Below, one piece after another: positions 9,116 to 18,013 of a stretch of 64,000 bases of DNA. Position 1 is the first letter of the stretch. Every line of letters starts with the position of its first letter. Position numbers and translations under genes: made by a program. The stretch is taken from positions 124,001 through 188,000 of the forward strand of contig NZ_JAKGCU010000002.1 in NCBI RefSeq assembly GCF_021556435.1. Reading direction: 5' to 3'. The notes beneath the pieces were generated by a model. It saw only the letters and a program-made list of their open reading frames with translations. It did no database searches and was not told where the DNA came from. This stretch comes from Gordonia tangerina (GTDB lineage Bacteria > Actinomycetota > Actinomycetes > Mycobacteriales > Mycobacteriaceae).

Positions 9116-9667
9116 TCACGACTGTTCGTGCCACGCCGCGGCGAGCAGCGAACGGGTGTCGCGCAGCAACTGTGGCATGACTTTCGTCTCGCCGACAACC
9201 GTGATGAAGTTCGCGTCGCCGATCCACCGCGGCACGATGTGCTGATGCAGGTGCTCGGCGAGCGATCCACCCGCCGCGTATCCGAGGTTGAGACCGACAT
9301 TGAACGCGTTGGGGTTGGAGACCGCTTTGATGGTCCGCAGCATTTTCTGGGTGAACGCCATCAGCTCGGCGGATTCGTCGACGGTCAGCGCCTCGAGATC
9401 CGCAACCTGCCGATACGGCACTATCATCGTATGCCCAGGGTTGTACGGGTAGAGGTTGAGCACGGCGTACACAGCCTCGCCGCGCGCGACGATGAGCCCC
9501 TCCTCATCCGACATCGTCGGGATGTCGAGGAAAGGATGGCCCGTTGCTTTCTCCGACGGCGGCGGGTCGGCGGTGATGTAGGTCATCCGATGGGGACTCC
9601 ACAACCGCTGCAGGCGATCGGGATCCCCGGTGCCGCAATCCCGGATCGTGCGATCGTCGTCAGCCAT
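9116..9667 (-). CDS. HIT-domain nucleotide hydrolase/phosphorylase
   Basis: This 183-aa protein has the histidine triad [11 protein letters not shown] (His139, His141, His143) and the upstream [16 protein letters not shown] and [15 protein letters not shown] blocks typical of the actinobacterial HIT branch related to Ap4A phosphorylase. It should cleave a dinucleoside polyphosphate or similar nucleotide through a His-AMP intermediate. ATG 9667 overlaps the end of thrS by 8 bases. The HIT-pgsA neighbour pair is conserved in mycobacteria (Rv2613c is an Ap4A phosphorylase, from memory), so that activity is the best guess. Confidence 0.93.
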   Translation of the reverse strand: MADDDRTIRDCGTGDPDRLQRLWSPHRMTYITADPPPSEKATGHPFLDIPTMSDEEGLIVARGEAVYAVLNLYPYNPGHTMIVPYRQVADLEALTVDESAELMAFTQKMLRTIKAVSNPNAFNVGLNLGYAAGGSLAEHLHQHIVPRWIGDANFITVVGETKVMPQLLRDTRSLLAAAWHEQS

Positions 9668-11732
9668 CGGCGGTGCCCGCCCGGTCCGCCGTGTCGATGG
9701 CCGCCTCCGTCGGAGAATCGTTGCGTCGCTGCGCAACCCAATCGGTGATGAGCGCCACCGCGGTATCCACCGACACCCCGTTGACCTGCGACCCGTCGCG
9801 GAACCGGAAACTCACCGCGTCGGCGGTCACGTCGCGCTCGCCGGCGAGCAGCATGAACGGGACCTTGGCCTTGGTGTGGGTGCGAATCTTCTTCTGCATC
9901 CGGTCGTCGGAGTAATCGACCTCCGCGCGTATGCCGGCAACCTTGAGCCGGTCGATCACCCCCTGCAGATGATCGGCGAAGGCCTCGGCCACGGGGATAC
10001 CGACCACCTGCACCGGAGCCAGCCAGGCCGGGAACGCCCCCGCGTAGTGCTCGGTGAGGACGCCGAAGAACCGTTCGATCGAGCCGAACAGCGCCCGGTG
10101 GATCATCACCGGACGGTGCTTGGCGCCGTCGGCGCCGGTGTACTCGAGTTCGAATCGTTCGGGCTGGTTGAAGTCGAGCTGGATGGTCGACATCTGCCAG
10201 TTGCGCCCGAGCGCGTCCTTCACCTGCACCGAGATCTTGGGGCCGTAGAACGCCGCACCCCCTGGGTCGGGCACCAGGTCCAGCCCGGACTCCCGGGCCA
10301 CCTCGGCCAGGGTGTTGGTCGCGATCTCCCAGGATGCGTCGTCACCGACGAACTTCTTGGGGTCCTTCGTCGAGAGCTCGAGGTAGTAATCGTCGAGCCC
10401 GTAGTCGGAGAGCAGGTCGAGCACGAAGGTGAGCAGTGACCGCAGTTCGTCGCGCATCTGCTCGCGGGTGCAGTAGATGTGGGCGTCGTCCTGGGTCATG
10501 CCTCGCACGCGCGTCAGGCCGTGGACGACACCGGACTTCTCGTAGCGATACACCGAACCGAACTCGAACAGCCGCAAGGGCAGTTCGCGGTAGGACCGTC
10601 CGCGCGACCGGAAGATCAGGTTGTGCATCGGGCAGTTCATCGGCTTGAGGTAGTAGTCCTGGGCCGGCTTGCGGACCGACCCGTCCTCGTTGAACTCGGC
10701 GTCGAGCTGCATCGGCGGGAACATGCCGTCCGCGTACCACTCGAGATGGCCGGACATCTCGTAGAGGTGAGATTTGGTGATGTGCGGGGTGTTGACGAAC
10801 TCGTAACCGGATTCGGTGTGCCGGTGCCGCGAGTAGTCCTCGAGCTCCTTGCGAATGATTCCACCCTTCGGGTGGAACACCGGCAGGCCGGAACCGAGTT
10901 CGTCCGGGAAGCTGAACAGGTCCAGTTCGGCGCCGAGTTTGCGATGGTCACGGCGTTCGGCTTCGGCGAGCAGCTCGAGGTAGGCGTCCTGGGCTTCCGA
11001 CGACTCCCAGGCGGTGCCGTAGACGCGCTGCAGGTCGGCATTGTTCTGGTCACCACGCCAGTACGCAGCCGAACTGCGGGTGAGCTTGAACGCGGCGATG
11101 TATTTGGTGGTCGGCACGTGCGGGCCACGGCACAGGTCGCACCAGATCGTCTCGCCGGTGCGCGGATTGAGGTTGTCGTAGGCCGTCAGCTCCGCACCGC
11201 CGACTTCCATCACCTCGCTGTCGGCGGCAGCCCCCTTGTCGTCGATCAGTTCGAGCTTGTAGGGCTCGCGCGCCAACTCCATCCGCGCGGCGTCCTTCGA
11301 CGCGTACACGCGCCGCGAGAACCTCTGACCCGACTTGATGATCTGCTTCATCTTCTTCTCGAGAGCCGTCAGGTCCTCGGGGGTGAACGGCTCGGCGACG
11401 TCGAAGTCGTAGTAGAAGCCGTCCTTGATCGGCGGACCGATACCGAGTTTGGCGTCCGGGAAGAGTTCTTGCACGGCCTGGGCCAGGACGTGCGCACAGG
11501 AATGTCGGATGACGCTGCGACCGGCCTCGGTGTTTGCCGCCACGGGCTCGACGTCGGTGTCGAGATCGGGGGTCCAGGACAGGTCACGGAGCTGCCCGGC
11601 GGCATCGCGGACCACCACGATGGCCTCGGGTCCCTTGTTCGGCAGGTCGTGATCGCGCAGCGCCGTGCCCGCGGTGGTCCCGGCCGGCACGCGAATCGTG
11701 GCGGGGGCGGTGACCTGCAGATCGTCGGGCAC
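9660..11732 (-). CDS. thrS: threonine--tRNA ligase
   Basis: ThrRS charges tRNA-Thr and edits mischarged serine. The 690-aa protein has an N-terminal TGS domain (1-65), the editing-domain HxxxH as HSCAH (77-81), then the class II core: motif 1 region [14 protein letters not shown], the zinc ligand Cys in [37 protein letters not shown], and a C-terminal anticodon-binding domain with [16 protein letters not shown] start at 11732 is used. It is the first gene of the run thrS-HIT-pgsA-patA-pimA. No T-box leader is apparent in the 140 bases upstream. Confidence 0.98.
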   Translation of the reverse strand: MPDDLQVTAPATIRVPAGTTAGTALRDHDLPNKGPEAIVVVRDAAGQLRDLSWTPDLDTDVEPVAANTEAGRSVIRHSCAHVLAQAVQELFPDAKLGIGPPIKDGFYYDFDVAEPFTPEDLTALEKKMKQIIKSGQRFSRRVYASKDAARMELAREPYKLELIDDKGAAADSEVMEVGGAELTAYDNLNPRTGETIWCDLCRGPHVPTTKYIAAFKLTRSSAAYWRGDQNNADLQRVYGTAWESSEAQDAYLELLAEAERRDHRKLGAELDLFSFPDELGSGLPVFHPKGGIIRKELEDYSRHRHTESGYEFVNTPHITKSHLYEMSGHLEWYADGMFPPMQLDAEFNEDGSVRKPAQDYYLKPMNCPMHNLIFRSRGRSYRELPLRLFEFGSVYRYEKSGVVHGLTRVRGMTQDDAHIYCTREQMRDELRSLLTFVLDLLSDYGLDDYYLELSTKDPKKFVGDDASWEIATNTLAEVARESGLDLVPDPGGAAFYGPKISVQVKDALGRNWQMSTIQLDFNQPERFELEYTGADGAKHRPVMIHRALFGSIERFFGVLTEHYAGAFPAWLAPVQVVGIPVAEAFADHLQGVIDRLKVAGIRAEVDYSDDRMQKKIRTHTKAKVPFMLLAGERDVTADAVSFRFRDGSQVNGVSVDTAVALITDWVAQRRNDSPTEAAIDTADRAGTADG

Positions 11733-11875
11733 GAGGCGCTCCTCAGCAGTTGTGACACGGGGGTCGTGTCGATGGGCATGGGTTACTCAAGAGATCGTAT
11801 CTGCGCCCTATCCGACGACCGGGAACCACCCGGAGCCGTCCCAGGAGGCTTTCGGTCAGGACAGTCGGCTTGCGG

Positions 11876-12445
11876 TCACGACAAGATGGGGCTCGACAGC
11901 CAATCGGCGTCGATGTTGAACCATCCGGCGACCATGCCGACCGCGCCGAGCAACCACAGGGTCACCACCACGACTGCGGCGGTGCCCAGCCAGAAGACGG
12001 CCTGGACCGACCAATGCTGCCGACCGATCCAGACCATCCAGGCGTCGTACTTGCCACGCGCGAACGTCAGCAGCCGGTGGGCCCAGCCGAACTCCGAGGC
12101 AAGGATCCCCAGGCCGACGAACACGATCAGCCACCCCGGGCCTGGGTAAGGGATGGCGACGACGCCGCCGGCGAGTACCAGCGTGCCCACGACGCCGATG
12201 GCGACCCGGTACCCGAGGTTCAACGTTGGATTCTGCCGGATCACATATCGGCGTTGGCGCGCCCACACTCGCATCTTGGTCGCCACGCCACTCCGTTCCC
12301 TCGCCCGTCGGGCCGTCGCGGCCCGCCCTCCTCGTGACACGATCGATCCGCCGGTGCCCGTCTCGTCGATCACGGTCGGCAGATGGGCACCCCGGCGGAT
12401 CACGGCGTCCAGGATACGTGTCAGTCCACCGGTGCCCCCATGCAT
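11876..12445 (-). CDS. small PGPGW-type transmembrane protein (TIGR02611-like)
   Basis: The conserved core (last 132 residues) starts MRVWARQRRYVIRQNPTLN and has two hydrophobic segments, one bearing AIPYPGPGWLIVFVGLGIL and the second near the C terminus (VFWLGTAAVVVVTLWLLGAV). The PGPGW motif identifies the TIGR02611/PGPGW membrane family, whose function is unknown. The start is uncertain: ATG 12445 gives 189 aa with a basic N-terminal tail, whereas GTG 12283, preceded by GGAG, gives 135 aa and looks equally credible. The gene diverges from the FUSC gene. Confidence 0.75.
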   Translation of the reverse strand: MHGGTGGLTRILDAVIRRGAHLPTVIDETGTGGSIVSRGGRAATARRARERSGVATKMRVWARQRRYVIRQNPTLNLGYRVAIGVVGTLVLAGGVVAIPYPGPGWLIVFVGLGILASEFGWAHRLLTFARGKYDAWMVWIGRQHWSVQAVFWLGTAAVVVVTLWLLGAVGMVAGWFNIDADWLSSPILS

Positions 12446-12616
12446 ATGGACGCCGCGGCTCGAGTTCGCCGACACGCCGTGAACCCGTCCCGGCGGCGTT
12501 AACCTATCGATGTTCACGACGGTTGCCCCACGTCTCCGGGTGATCAACGGGTGGCCATGATGCAGACCGGACCTGACCTGCGCGCTCGCTCCGGCCTGCC
12601 CATCGGGCGGTGACCG

Positions 12617-14707
12617 GTGCTCTCGACTCTGCCGGCCGCGTTCGGCAACCACCTCCGTGTGCACGATCCCGATCACGATGCGCTGCGCAGGGCCGTACGT
12701 GCCGGACTGATCATTCCGGTGTCATTCGCGCTCGGTCTGGCGGTTGGGGGTGCACAGACTCCGTTGTTTGCCGCATTCGGTGCCTTCGCCGTGCTGGTCT
12801 TCGCCGATTTCCCCGGCGACCGTCATGCGCGCGCCACGAGCTACCTCGGCCTGGGCATCGTCGGCGCAGTGATGATCACCGTGGCCACTCTCGTGTCCCG
12901 GTCTGCGTGGCTCGCGGTGGCCACGATGTTCCTGGTCGGCGTGGTCGTGATCTTCGTCGGGTTACTCAGTGCCGCCCTTGCTGCGGCGCAGCGCTCGGTG
13001 CTGTTGACATTTGTGCTGCCGGTGGCGACGCCGGCGGCGCCCAGCGCCGTCGGCGACCGGCTGCTCGGCTGGGCGATAGCCCTGGTGTGTTGTGTTCCCG
13101 CGGCGCTGTATCTGCTCGCACCACATCATCACGACCGGCTGCGCAGGCAAGCCGCCCGGATGTGTCGCCTGCTCGCCGATCTGGTCACGGGCAACGGCGA
13201 TCTCAACGAGGCACGCGCGACCATGCGGGATCTCCGGACGAGTTTCCAGGCGACCGCGTGCCGACCGGTGGGCCTGTCGGCGGGTAGTCGGGCACTCGTG
13301 CGTGTGGTCGGTGAGCTGGAATGGCTCACCGACCGTCTGACCCTCTCGTCGTCCGGAACCGTGGCGACCGGGTCGTCGCCGGCGACATCGGCACGGATGT
13401 TGCGTGCGGCAGCGGCGACACTGGGGGCCGACGGCTCCGAACTCCGATCGGCCATGCGCACTCTCGAGCAACTGGTGGCAGAGCTGGATTCCGAACGTGA
13501 CCAGGCCTTCGACGACTTCGCGGCGGCAACCGATCACCGCACGGCAACTGCCGTGCTCGCCTCGCACGCGGTGGATTCTGCGGTGGCCACCGTCGGGCGC
13601 ATCGTCGCCTGGTCGGGGGCCGCCGATGCGCGAAGAACGATCGACCGGCTCCTCGGGCGGGGGCTGTCCGGCCGGGGCGCCGACGGCCGCATGATCCCGG
13701 CTCCATTGGTGTCACCGCACTACACCCGTGGCTATCTGCGCTCGCGGTCGGTGAGTCTGCAAAACAGTCTTCGCGGTGGGTTGGGTCTGGCCGCCGCAGT
13801 CGCGGTCACCGAGTTGCTCTCGGTACAACACGGTTTCTGGGTCGTACTCGGCACGTTGTCGGTACTCCGCAGTTCCGCGCTCACCACCGGATCCTCGGTG
13901 CTGCGCGCCATTGTGGGCACCGTCATCGGGTTTGCGCTCGGCGCCGGGTTCCTCGCGATGGTGGGCACAGGTCCGGTGGCGTTGTGGCTCGCCCTTCCGC
14001 CTGCGATCTTCCTGGCCGCCTTCGTCCCGGAGGTGGTGTCGTTCATCGCGGGTCAGGCCGCCTTCACGGTGACGGTTCTGTTGCTGTTCAACGTGATCGA
14101 CCCGGTGGGCTTTCAAGTCGGGCTGATTCGGATCGAGGATGTGCTGATCGGTTCGGCCGTGGCCGCCGTCGTGGCCGTGCTGCTGTGGCCACGCGACGTC
14201 GGTACCGCACTTCGAGCAGGCAGCGACGACGCGGCGGTGGCCTGCTCCCGTTTTCTGCTCGCCGCGGTCCGACACGTCACCCGCAAGCGGCCGCTCGATA
14301 CCGCGGTCGTTGCCGACACTTATTCCGCGGCGAGGACGTTCGACGATGACGTACGCCAGTACCTGGCCGAGAAGGGCGGCGGACCAGGGGGCCTCACGCC
14401 GGTGCTGGATGCCTCGACACGAGTGGTGCGGACCGTACAGGCCGCAGAAGCGATCGGGCGGCTCACGCCCGATTGCCGCGCACCTGCGGGCTCAGGGGTC
14501 GGAGAGGTGCTCGAACGGCATGCGGCACAGATCGCCATCTGGCTCACCGAGGGAGGCCGACGACGCGCGTCGGCCTCGGTCGGTGCCGACCTGCTCGATG
14601 TGCTCGATGCCCATCGGGTAGGCGCCGACCTGCTCTGGACCGCAGCACATCTCAACGAACTGGAGTTGTTGTGGGACCATCAGACGCGGTCGGACCGACC
14701 GGTGTGA
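12617..14707 (+). CDS. FUSC-family integral membrane protein
   Basis: A 696-aa protein made of two similar halves. Each half has a bundle of hydrophobic helices (about 30-175 and about 385-530) followed by a soluble helical region. Helix content and the GGLGLAAAVAVTELLSVQHGFW and VVLGTLSVLRSSA region fit the FUSC/aromatic acid exporter (ArAE) superfamily. Such proteins are membrane transporters or assembly factors with poorly defined substrates; aromatic acid or amphipathic compound export is possible. A GTG start at 12617 gives MLSTLPAAF. It stands alone, converging on a carboxylesterase gene 48 bases away, so context does not add a substrate. Confidence 0.85.
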   Translation: MLSTLPAAFGNHLRVHDPDHDALRRAVRAGLIIPVSFALGLAVGGAQTPLFAAFGAFAVLVFADFPGDRHARATSYLGLGIVGAVMITVATLVSRSAWLAVATMFLVGVVVIFVGLLSAALAAAQRSVLLTFVLPVATPAAPSAVGDRLLGWAIALVCCVPAALYLLAPHHHDRLRRQAARMCRLLADLVTGNGDLNEARATMRDLRTSFQATACRPVGLSAGSRALVRVVGELEWLTDRLTLSSSGTVATGSSPATSARMLRAAAATLGADGSELRSAMRTLEQLVAELDSERDQAFDDFAAATDHRTATAVLASHAVDSAVATVGRIVAWSGAADARRTIDRLLGRGLSGRGADGRMIPAPLVSPHYTRGYLRSRSVSLQNSLRGGLGLAAAVAVTELLSVQHGFWVVLGTLSVLRSSALTTGSSVLRAIVGTVIGFALGAGFLAMVGTGPVALWLALPPAIFLAAFVPEVVSFIAGQAAFTVTVLLLFNVIDPVGFQVGLIRIEDVLIGSAVAAVVAVLLWPRDVGTALRAGSDDAAVACSRFLLAAVRHVTRKRPLDTAVVADTYSAARTFDDDVRQYLAEKGGGPGGLTPVLDASTRVVRTVQAAEAIGRLTPDCRAPAGSGVGEVLERHAAQIAIWLTEGGRRRASASVGADLLDVLDAHRVGADLLWTAAHLNELELLWDHQTRSDRPV

Positions 14708-14755
14708 GGACGCCCGCCGGCAGTTTGCCGCCCACCGGCACGGCGTGCGCGAGGA

Positions 14756-16180
14756 TCACACGAAACGCCGCACGTCCTCGCCGCCGCCATGTGCCGGCCA
14801 CCCCGGGCCACCGATGCTCGCGAACCTCACCCATGCGTCATGCATGTCGTCGGCGATACGTTGATCCGGCTCGGGTCCGACCAACGCATGGGCCGCGGCG
14901 AGATGGTCGAAGACGAACGGGATCTCCACCGCGTGGCCGGCCTGGATGTCGGCCTGCGGACTGCGGTAGCCGAACTCGTACAGGTACGTCGAACCCGTCG
15001 GCCGGGATTCGGCGATTTCCGTGGTCGGCGACGAGAAGGCCCGCGCGGTGAGCGCCTCGCTGAGCACATCACCGGCACTCGCCCCGGCAGCGAGCCGAGT
15101 GCGGAGATGGTCGAGGCCACCGGGCGCGCGACCCAGGACCGCTGCCGCGCCCTCCTCGGTGACGGCCTGCGCTCCGCCGGTCGCGACCATGAAGAAGCGG
15201 AATTCATCGGCATTCCAGCCCGCGAGCAACGGTATGTCGGCTCCGGCACCCGCGGCGATGGCCTGACGGGGAACCGCTGGGAGGACTTCGCCGTCCACGA
15301 CCGGGAACTGTGACATGATCCCCATACCGACGTCGACGACCGTCGGCCCCCACACCTCCGGGTTCGGGTCGAGCATCAGTTCCAGCGCCACCGTCGATTG
15401 GGCGCGCAGCATGTCGTCGACGCCGATACGGCCCAAGGCCTCGACGGACGCATCGACGTCGAGGATCTCCGCGAGACGAGCAGTGACCTTGCGCGCGTCG
15501 GTCGGATCGGCCGCGGCAGAACCATTGCCGCTCTGCATGATCGCGCGCCGGAACAGACCGGTGGCCAGTGGCGAGGCCAGCAGTGACGCGATGCTCATCG
15601 CTCCGGCGGATTCGCCGAAGACCGTGACGTTGTCGGGATCCCCACCGAAGGCCGCGATGTTGTCACGCACCCACCCCAGCGCGGCGATCTGATCGAGCAG
15701 CCCACGATTGTCCGGCGCCCCCTCGATCGACGCGAAACCCGCTGCGCCGAGCCGATAGTTGATCCCGACACAGACGACGCCGTCACGAGCGAACGTGTCC
15801 CCGGCATACATCTCGATGCGATTGGAACCACGTGTGAAGGCGCCCCCGTGGATCCACACCATCACGGGCAGTCCGCCCGCGCTGGGGTCCGGGGTCCACA
15901 CGTTGAGATTCAGGTAGTCATCGCCGAGCACGATGGCGTTGTCGAACAGTGCCGCGATCGGGGCTGGATAGGCGACCTGCGGGGCGGTCGGTCCGTACTC
16001 GGTGGCCGGTCGCACTCCCTCCCACGCAGCGGGAGGCGCCGGAGCAGCGAAGGCCGCCTCGCCTACGGGTGGTGCGGCGTAAGAGATTCCGAGATAGGCG
16101 AAGATCCCGTCGGCAGTCAGGCCGCGAACGCGGCCACTGGTTGTGTCCACCGCGGGAGCATCAACGTCAGCACGAGTCAT
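14756..16180 (-). CDS. carboxylesterase/lipase family protein (type B)
   Basis: The 474-aa cytosolic enzyme has the full type B carboxylesterase layout: FAYLGISYAAPPVGE near the N terminus, DYLNLNVWTP, the oxyanion loop HGGAF (111-115), nucleophile Ser191 in VFGESAGAMS, an acidic residue in GWNADEFRFF, and the catalytic His region GHAVEIPFVFDHL. It should hydrolyse carboxylic esters. I prefer ATG 16180 (MTRADVDAPAVDTTSG); an upstream ATG at 16222 adds 14 residues. No secretion signal is seen. It diverges from the SnoaL-like gene; the natural substrate is unknown. Confidence 0.93.
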   Translation of the reverse strand: MTRADVDAPAVDTTSGRVRGLTADGIFAYLGISYAAPPVGEAAFAAPAPPAAWEGVRPATEYGPTAPQVAYPAPIAALFDNAIVLGDDYLNLNVWTPDPSAGGLPVMVWIHGGAFTRGSNRIEMYAGDTFARDGVVCVGINYRLGAAGFASIEGAPDNRGLLDQIAALGWVRDNIAAFGGDPDNVTVFGESAGAMSIASLLASPLATGLFRRAIMQSGNGSAAADPTDARKVTARLAEILDVDASVEALGRIGVDDMLRAQSTVALELMLDPNPEVWGPTVVDVGMGIMSQFPVVDGEVLPAVPRQAIAAGAGADIPLLAGWNADEFRFFMVATGGAQAVTEEGAAAVLGRAPGGLDHLRTRLAAGASAGDVLSEALTARAFSSPTTEIAESRPTGSTYLYEFGYRSPQADIQAGHAVEIPFVFDHLAAAHALVGPEPDQRIADDMHDAWVRFASIGGPGWPAHGGGEDVRRFV

Positions 16181-16288
16181 ACCGATCGACCGTACGCGAC
16201 CGTGCTGGCTGTGGTGGCTCATCCTCGGAAGCCGATCTCCGTTGTCGATGCAGGTCTACCTTGGGCCCGAATGGCGAATGGAGGAGTG

Positions 16289-16696
16289 ATGGCCGACCCG
16301 ACCGCTGCCGTGCGTCATGTCGAGCAACGCTACGACGAGGCGTGGCAGCGGGGTGACCTCGACGGCATCCTCGCGTGCCTCCATCCCGACGCCGTGCTGG
16401 TGAGCCCGCGTGACGAGGTGGCCCGTGGGCACCGTGAGATCCGAGCCGTGTTGGGCCGAGTGCTCGGCGGCGAGGCCGCCGGATCGTGTCACGAGAGCAC
16501 CATCGACCGCGTCGAGTTCGTCACCGACGACGTCGCGGTTGTCGACGGGCGGGCGCGGGTGACGGGGGTTGCGCGCTCGCTCGGCGACAAGAGAGCAGTT
16601 GTCGTCCACGGTTTCACCGACGTGCTCGTCCGCAGCGACGAGCGGTGGGTCATCTCCCAGATCCGCGCCCATGGCCTGCATTCGCCCGAGCGGTGA
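16289..16696 (+). CDS. SnoaL/NTF2-like fold protein (SgcJ/EcaC type)
   Basis: The 135-aa product fits the NTF2-like cone-fold family: an N-terminal helix (VRHVEQRYDEAWQRGDLDGI), the LACLHPDAVLVSPRDEVARGH turn typical of SnoaL-like_3/SgcJ proteins, and beta strands ending in ERWVISQIRAH. Members include isomerases, cyclases and hydrolases as well as binding proteins, so no reaction is assigned. ATG 16289 has GAGGAG only two bases upstream; the in-frame ATG at 16271 (MANGGVM) is an alternative. It is transcribed divergently from the esterase and may share its promoter region. Confidence 0.8.
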   Translation: MADPTAAVRHVEQRYDEAWQRGDLDGILACLHPDAVLVSPRDEVARGHREIRAVLGRVLGGEAAGSCHESTIDRVEFVTDDVAVVDGRARVTGVARSLGDKRAVVVHGFTDVLVRSDERWVISQIRAHGLHSPER

Positions 16697-16750
16697 CGAG
16701 ACTGCGCACCTGTCGGTCGATGGCGACGTCGGCCACATCACCCACCCGAC

Positions 16751-17221
16751 TCAGGCCCGGTCCAACTGCGAGGTGAGGTGGTGGGTCATCGGCACACCGA
16801 CCGCCGCCATCGCGAAGTCGGTGCGCAGGCTGCCTCCGTCGAGGCGATATCGACGTTCGGTGGCCTCCACCGATTTGGCCGTGGCCGTTGCGGTCACGAC
16901 GCCGGACATCCTGAGTTCGACGACCCCGTCGATGACTTCCAGCGTGCCCGCGCACAGTTCGGTGTGCCCGGTCGGTTGTGCGAGGGTGAGTTCGACGACG
17001 CCGTCGGCCGGCACGCGCAGGAATCCGGATTCGGTGTGCAGCGGAACCCCTGTCGCCGAGCGAGTGCGCTGGCGGTAGACCAGGAAGGGTTTGCCGATGT
17101 TCTCGACGGTGATCGTCTCGATGTAATCGAACGATTCGATCGTCGGATACTCACCGCTGCCCGGACCGGTCCAGGTGCCGACGAGAGAGGCGATTGGGGT
17201 CAGATTCGGGGCAAGATCCAC
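16751..17221 (-). CDS. nitrobindin family haem-binding protein (peroxynitrite isomerase)
   Basis: Nitrobindins are 10-strand beta barrels that bind ferric haem and isomerise peroxynitrite to nitrate. This roughly 156-aa protein has the diagnostic GTWTGPGSGEYPTIESF (G-x-W-x-G-x-G-x-G-x-Y-P) near the N terminus and the C-terminal PMTHHLTSQL, where the axial His is expected. The start is a choice between GTG 17221 and GTG 17242; I favour 17221 because a TACCCT element lies six bases upstream, consistent with a leaderless transcript. A haem/redox role fits the many haem and redox genes in this window, but it has no operon partner here. Confidence 0.87.
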   Translation of the reverse strand: MDLAPNLTPIASLVGTWTGPGSGEYPTIESFDYIETITVENIGKPFLVYRQRTRSATGVPLHTESGFLRVPADGVVELTLAQPTGHTELCAGTLEVIDGVVELRMSGVVTATATAKSVEATERRYRLDGGSLRTDFAMAAVGVPMTHHLTSQLDRA

Positions 17222-17254
17222 CCTGCGAGGGTAATGCCGCACCGACGGCGAAAC

Positions 17255-17293
17255 AGTGAGGCCCTCCCCGCAGAAAGCGGAAAGGGCCTCACT
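17255..17293 (-). terminator. hairpin downstream of tRNA-Val(CAC)
   Basis: An 11-bp perfect stem (agtgaggccct at 17255-17265 with agggcctcact at 17283-17293) encloses a smaller ccgc/gcgg stem. It lies just 3' of the minus-strand tRNA and upstream of the nitrobindin gene, so it most likely terminates the tRNA transcript. No long T tract follows, as is common at high GC. Confidence 0.75.
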
Positions 17294-17300
17294 GGACTCC

Positions 17301-17375
17301 TGGTGGTCCCGGCTGGGATCGAACCAGCGACCTTCCCGGTGTGAACGGGACGCTCTTCCACTGAGCCACGGGACC
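17301..17375 (-). tRNA. tRNA-Val (anticodon CAC)
   Basis: A full cloverleaf is visible on the minus strand: acceptor GGTCCCG/CGGGACC, D arm GGCTCAGTGG, anticodon stem TCCCG/CGGGA with loop TTCACAC (anticodon CAC, read by GTG codons), T arm with GGTTCGATCC, discriminator A and an encoded CCA (17301-17303). It is alone on its strand, opposite a three-tRNA cluster. Confidence 0.96.
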
Positions 17376-17607
17376 GCGCGAGACGCCGTCGGCGCCTGTG
17401 CACGAGGCAGAAGATTACACGCTCACCACTCGCATCCCCAAATCGGCCCGTTGGGTGCGCCGAACATTCTCAAGCGGTCGGCGCCGCACATACGATTGGC
17501 CGCTCACAGCACTTTGACCAGGCGATTTGGCGAAGCGCGAGTACGTCGGATAGTGTTCCTCATCGCGTCGAGAGCAACAAAAGATCCACAAGATCGCTCC
17601 CGACCAC
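17376..17607. promoter_or_regulatory. intergenic region between divergent tRNA genes
   Basis: The 232 bases hold no gene. They should contain the divergent promoters for tRNA-Val(CAC) on the minus strand and the Gly-Cys-Val cluster on the plus strand. Weak -10-like boxes are TAGTGT at 17551-17556 (plus) and TAATCT within 17410-17420 (minus). Neither has a convincing -35, so both are tentative. Confidence 0.35.
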
Positions 17608-17680
17608 GCGGATGTAGCGCAGCTGGTAGCGCATCACCTTGCCAAGGTGAGGGTCGCGGGTTCGAATCCCGTCATCCGCT
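17608..17680 (+). tRNA. tRNA-Gly (anticodon GCC)
   Basis: Acceptor GCGGATG pairs with CATCCGC. The D arm is TAGCGCAGCTGGTAGCGC, the anticodon stem is CACCT/AGGTG around loop TGCCA with anticodon GCC, and the T arm carries GGTTCGAATCC. The discriminator is T. It is the first of three tRNAs in a row, probably co-transcribed. Confidence 0.97.
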
Positions 17681-17702
17681 CGAGGCGAGTCCTCTCGCAT
17701 CT

Positions 17703-17773
17703 GGTGGTGTGGCCGAGTGGTGAGGCAACGGCCTGCAAAGCCGTGTACACGGGTTCGATTCCCGTCGCCACCT
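17703..17773 (+). tRNA. tRNA-Cys (anticodon GCA)
   Basis: Acceptor GGTGGTG pairs with CGCCACC, including one T-G wobble. The anticodon stem ACGGC/GCCGT holds loop CTGCAAA with anticodon GCA, and the T arm has GGTTCGATTCC. A genomically encoded CCA follows at 17774-17776. It lies 22 bases after tRNA-Gly. Confidence 0.97.
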
Positions 17774-17793
17774 CCACACCAATTGCATATCCC

Positions 17794-17865
17794 GCGCGAT
17801 TAGCTCAGTGGGAGAGCGCTTCCCTGACACGGAAGAGGTCACTGGTTCAATCCCAGTATCGCGCA
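17794..17865 (+). tRNA. tRNA-Val (anticodon GAC)
   Basis: Acceptor GCGCGAT pairs with ATCGCGC. The D arm is TAGCTCAGTGGGAGAGC, the anticodon stem CTTCC/GGAAG holds loop CTGACAC with anticodon GAC, and the T arm has GGTTCAATCC. Discriminator A and encoded CCA (17866-17868) follow. It is the last of the Gly-Cys-Val cluster and is followed by a strong terminator. Confidence 0.97.
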
Positions 17866-17871
17866 CCACGA

Positions 17872-17898
17872 AAAGCCCGCTGCCCCGCAGCGGGCTTT
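17872..17898 (+). terminator. Rho-independent terminator of the tRNA cluster
   Basis: A perfect 12-bp stem (aaagcccgctgc / gcagcgggcttt) with a 3-base loop sits 6 bases after the tRNA-Val(GAC) discriminator. Its 3' arm ends in TTT. It is the clearest intrinsic terminator in the window. Confidence 0.93.
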
Positions 17899-18013
17899 GT
17901 GCATCTGAAGGCTGGTGCGGCTCGAGCACCCCGGAAAGGCAACCGGGCCAAGGCCCTCGAGGATGTCGGACCCGACCTGGGGCCCGCCCCCTGACGCGCA
18001 AACCTTGAGTGGT

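Noticed and set aside
11733-11875. T-box leader upstream of thrS
   Set aside because: No T-box sequence or specifier-loop structure is visible, and actinobacterial T-boxes are mostly on ileS.
10479-12149. Long plus-strand open frame opposite thrS
   Set aside because: Antisense shadow of thrS, with His/Arg/Val-rich sequence and no recognisable motif.
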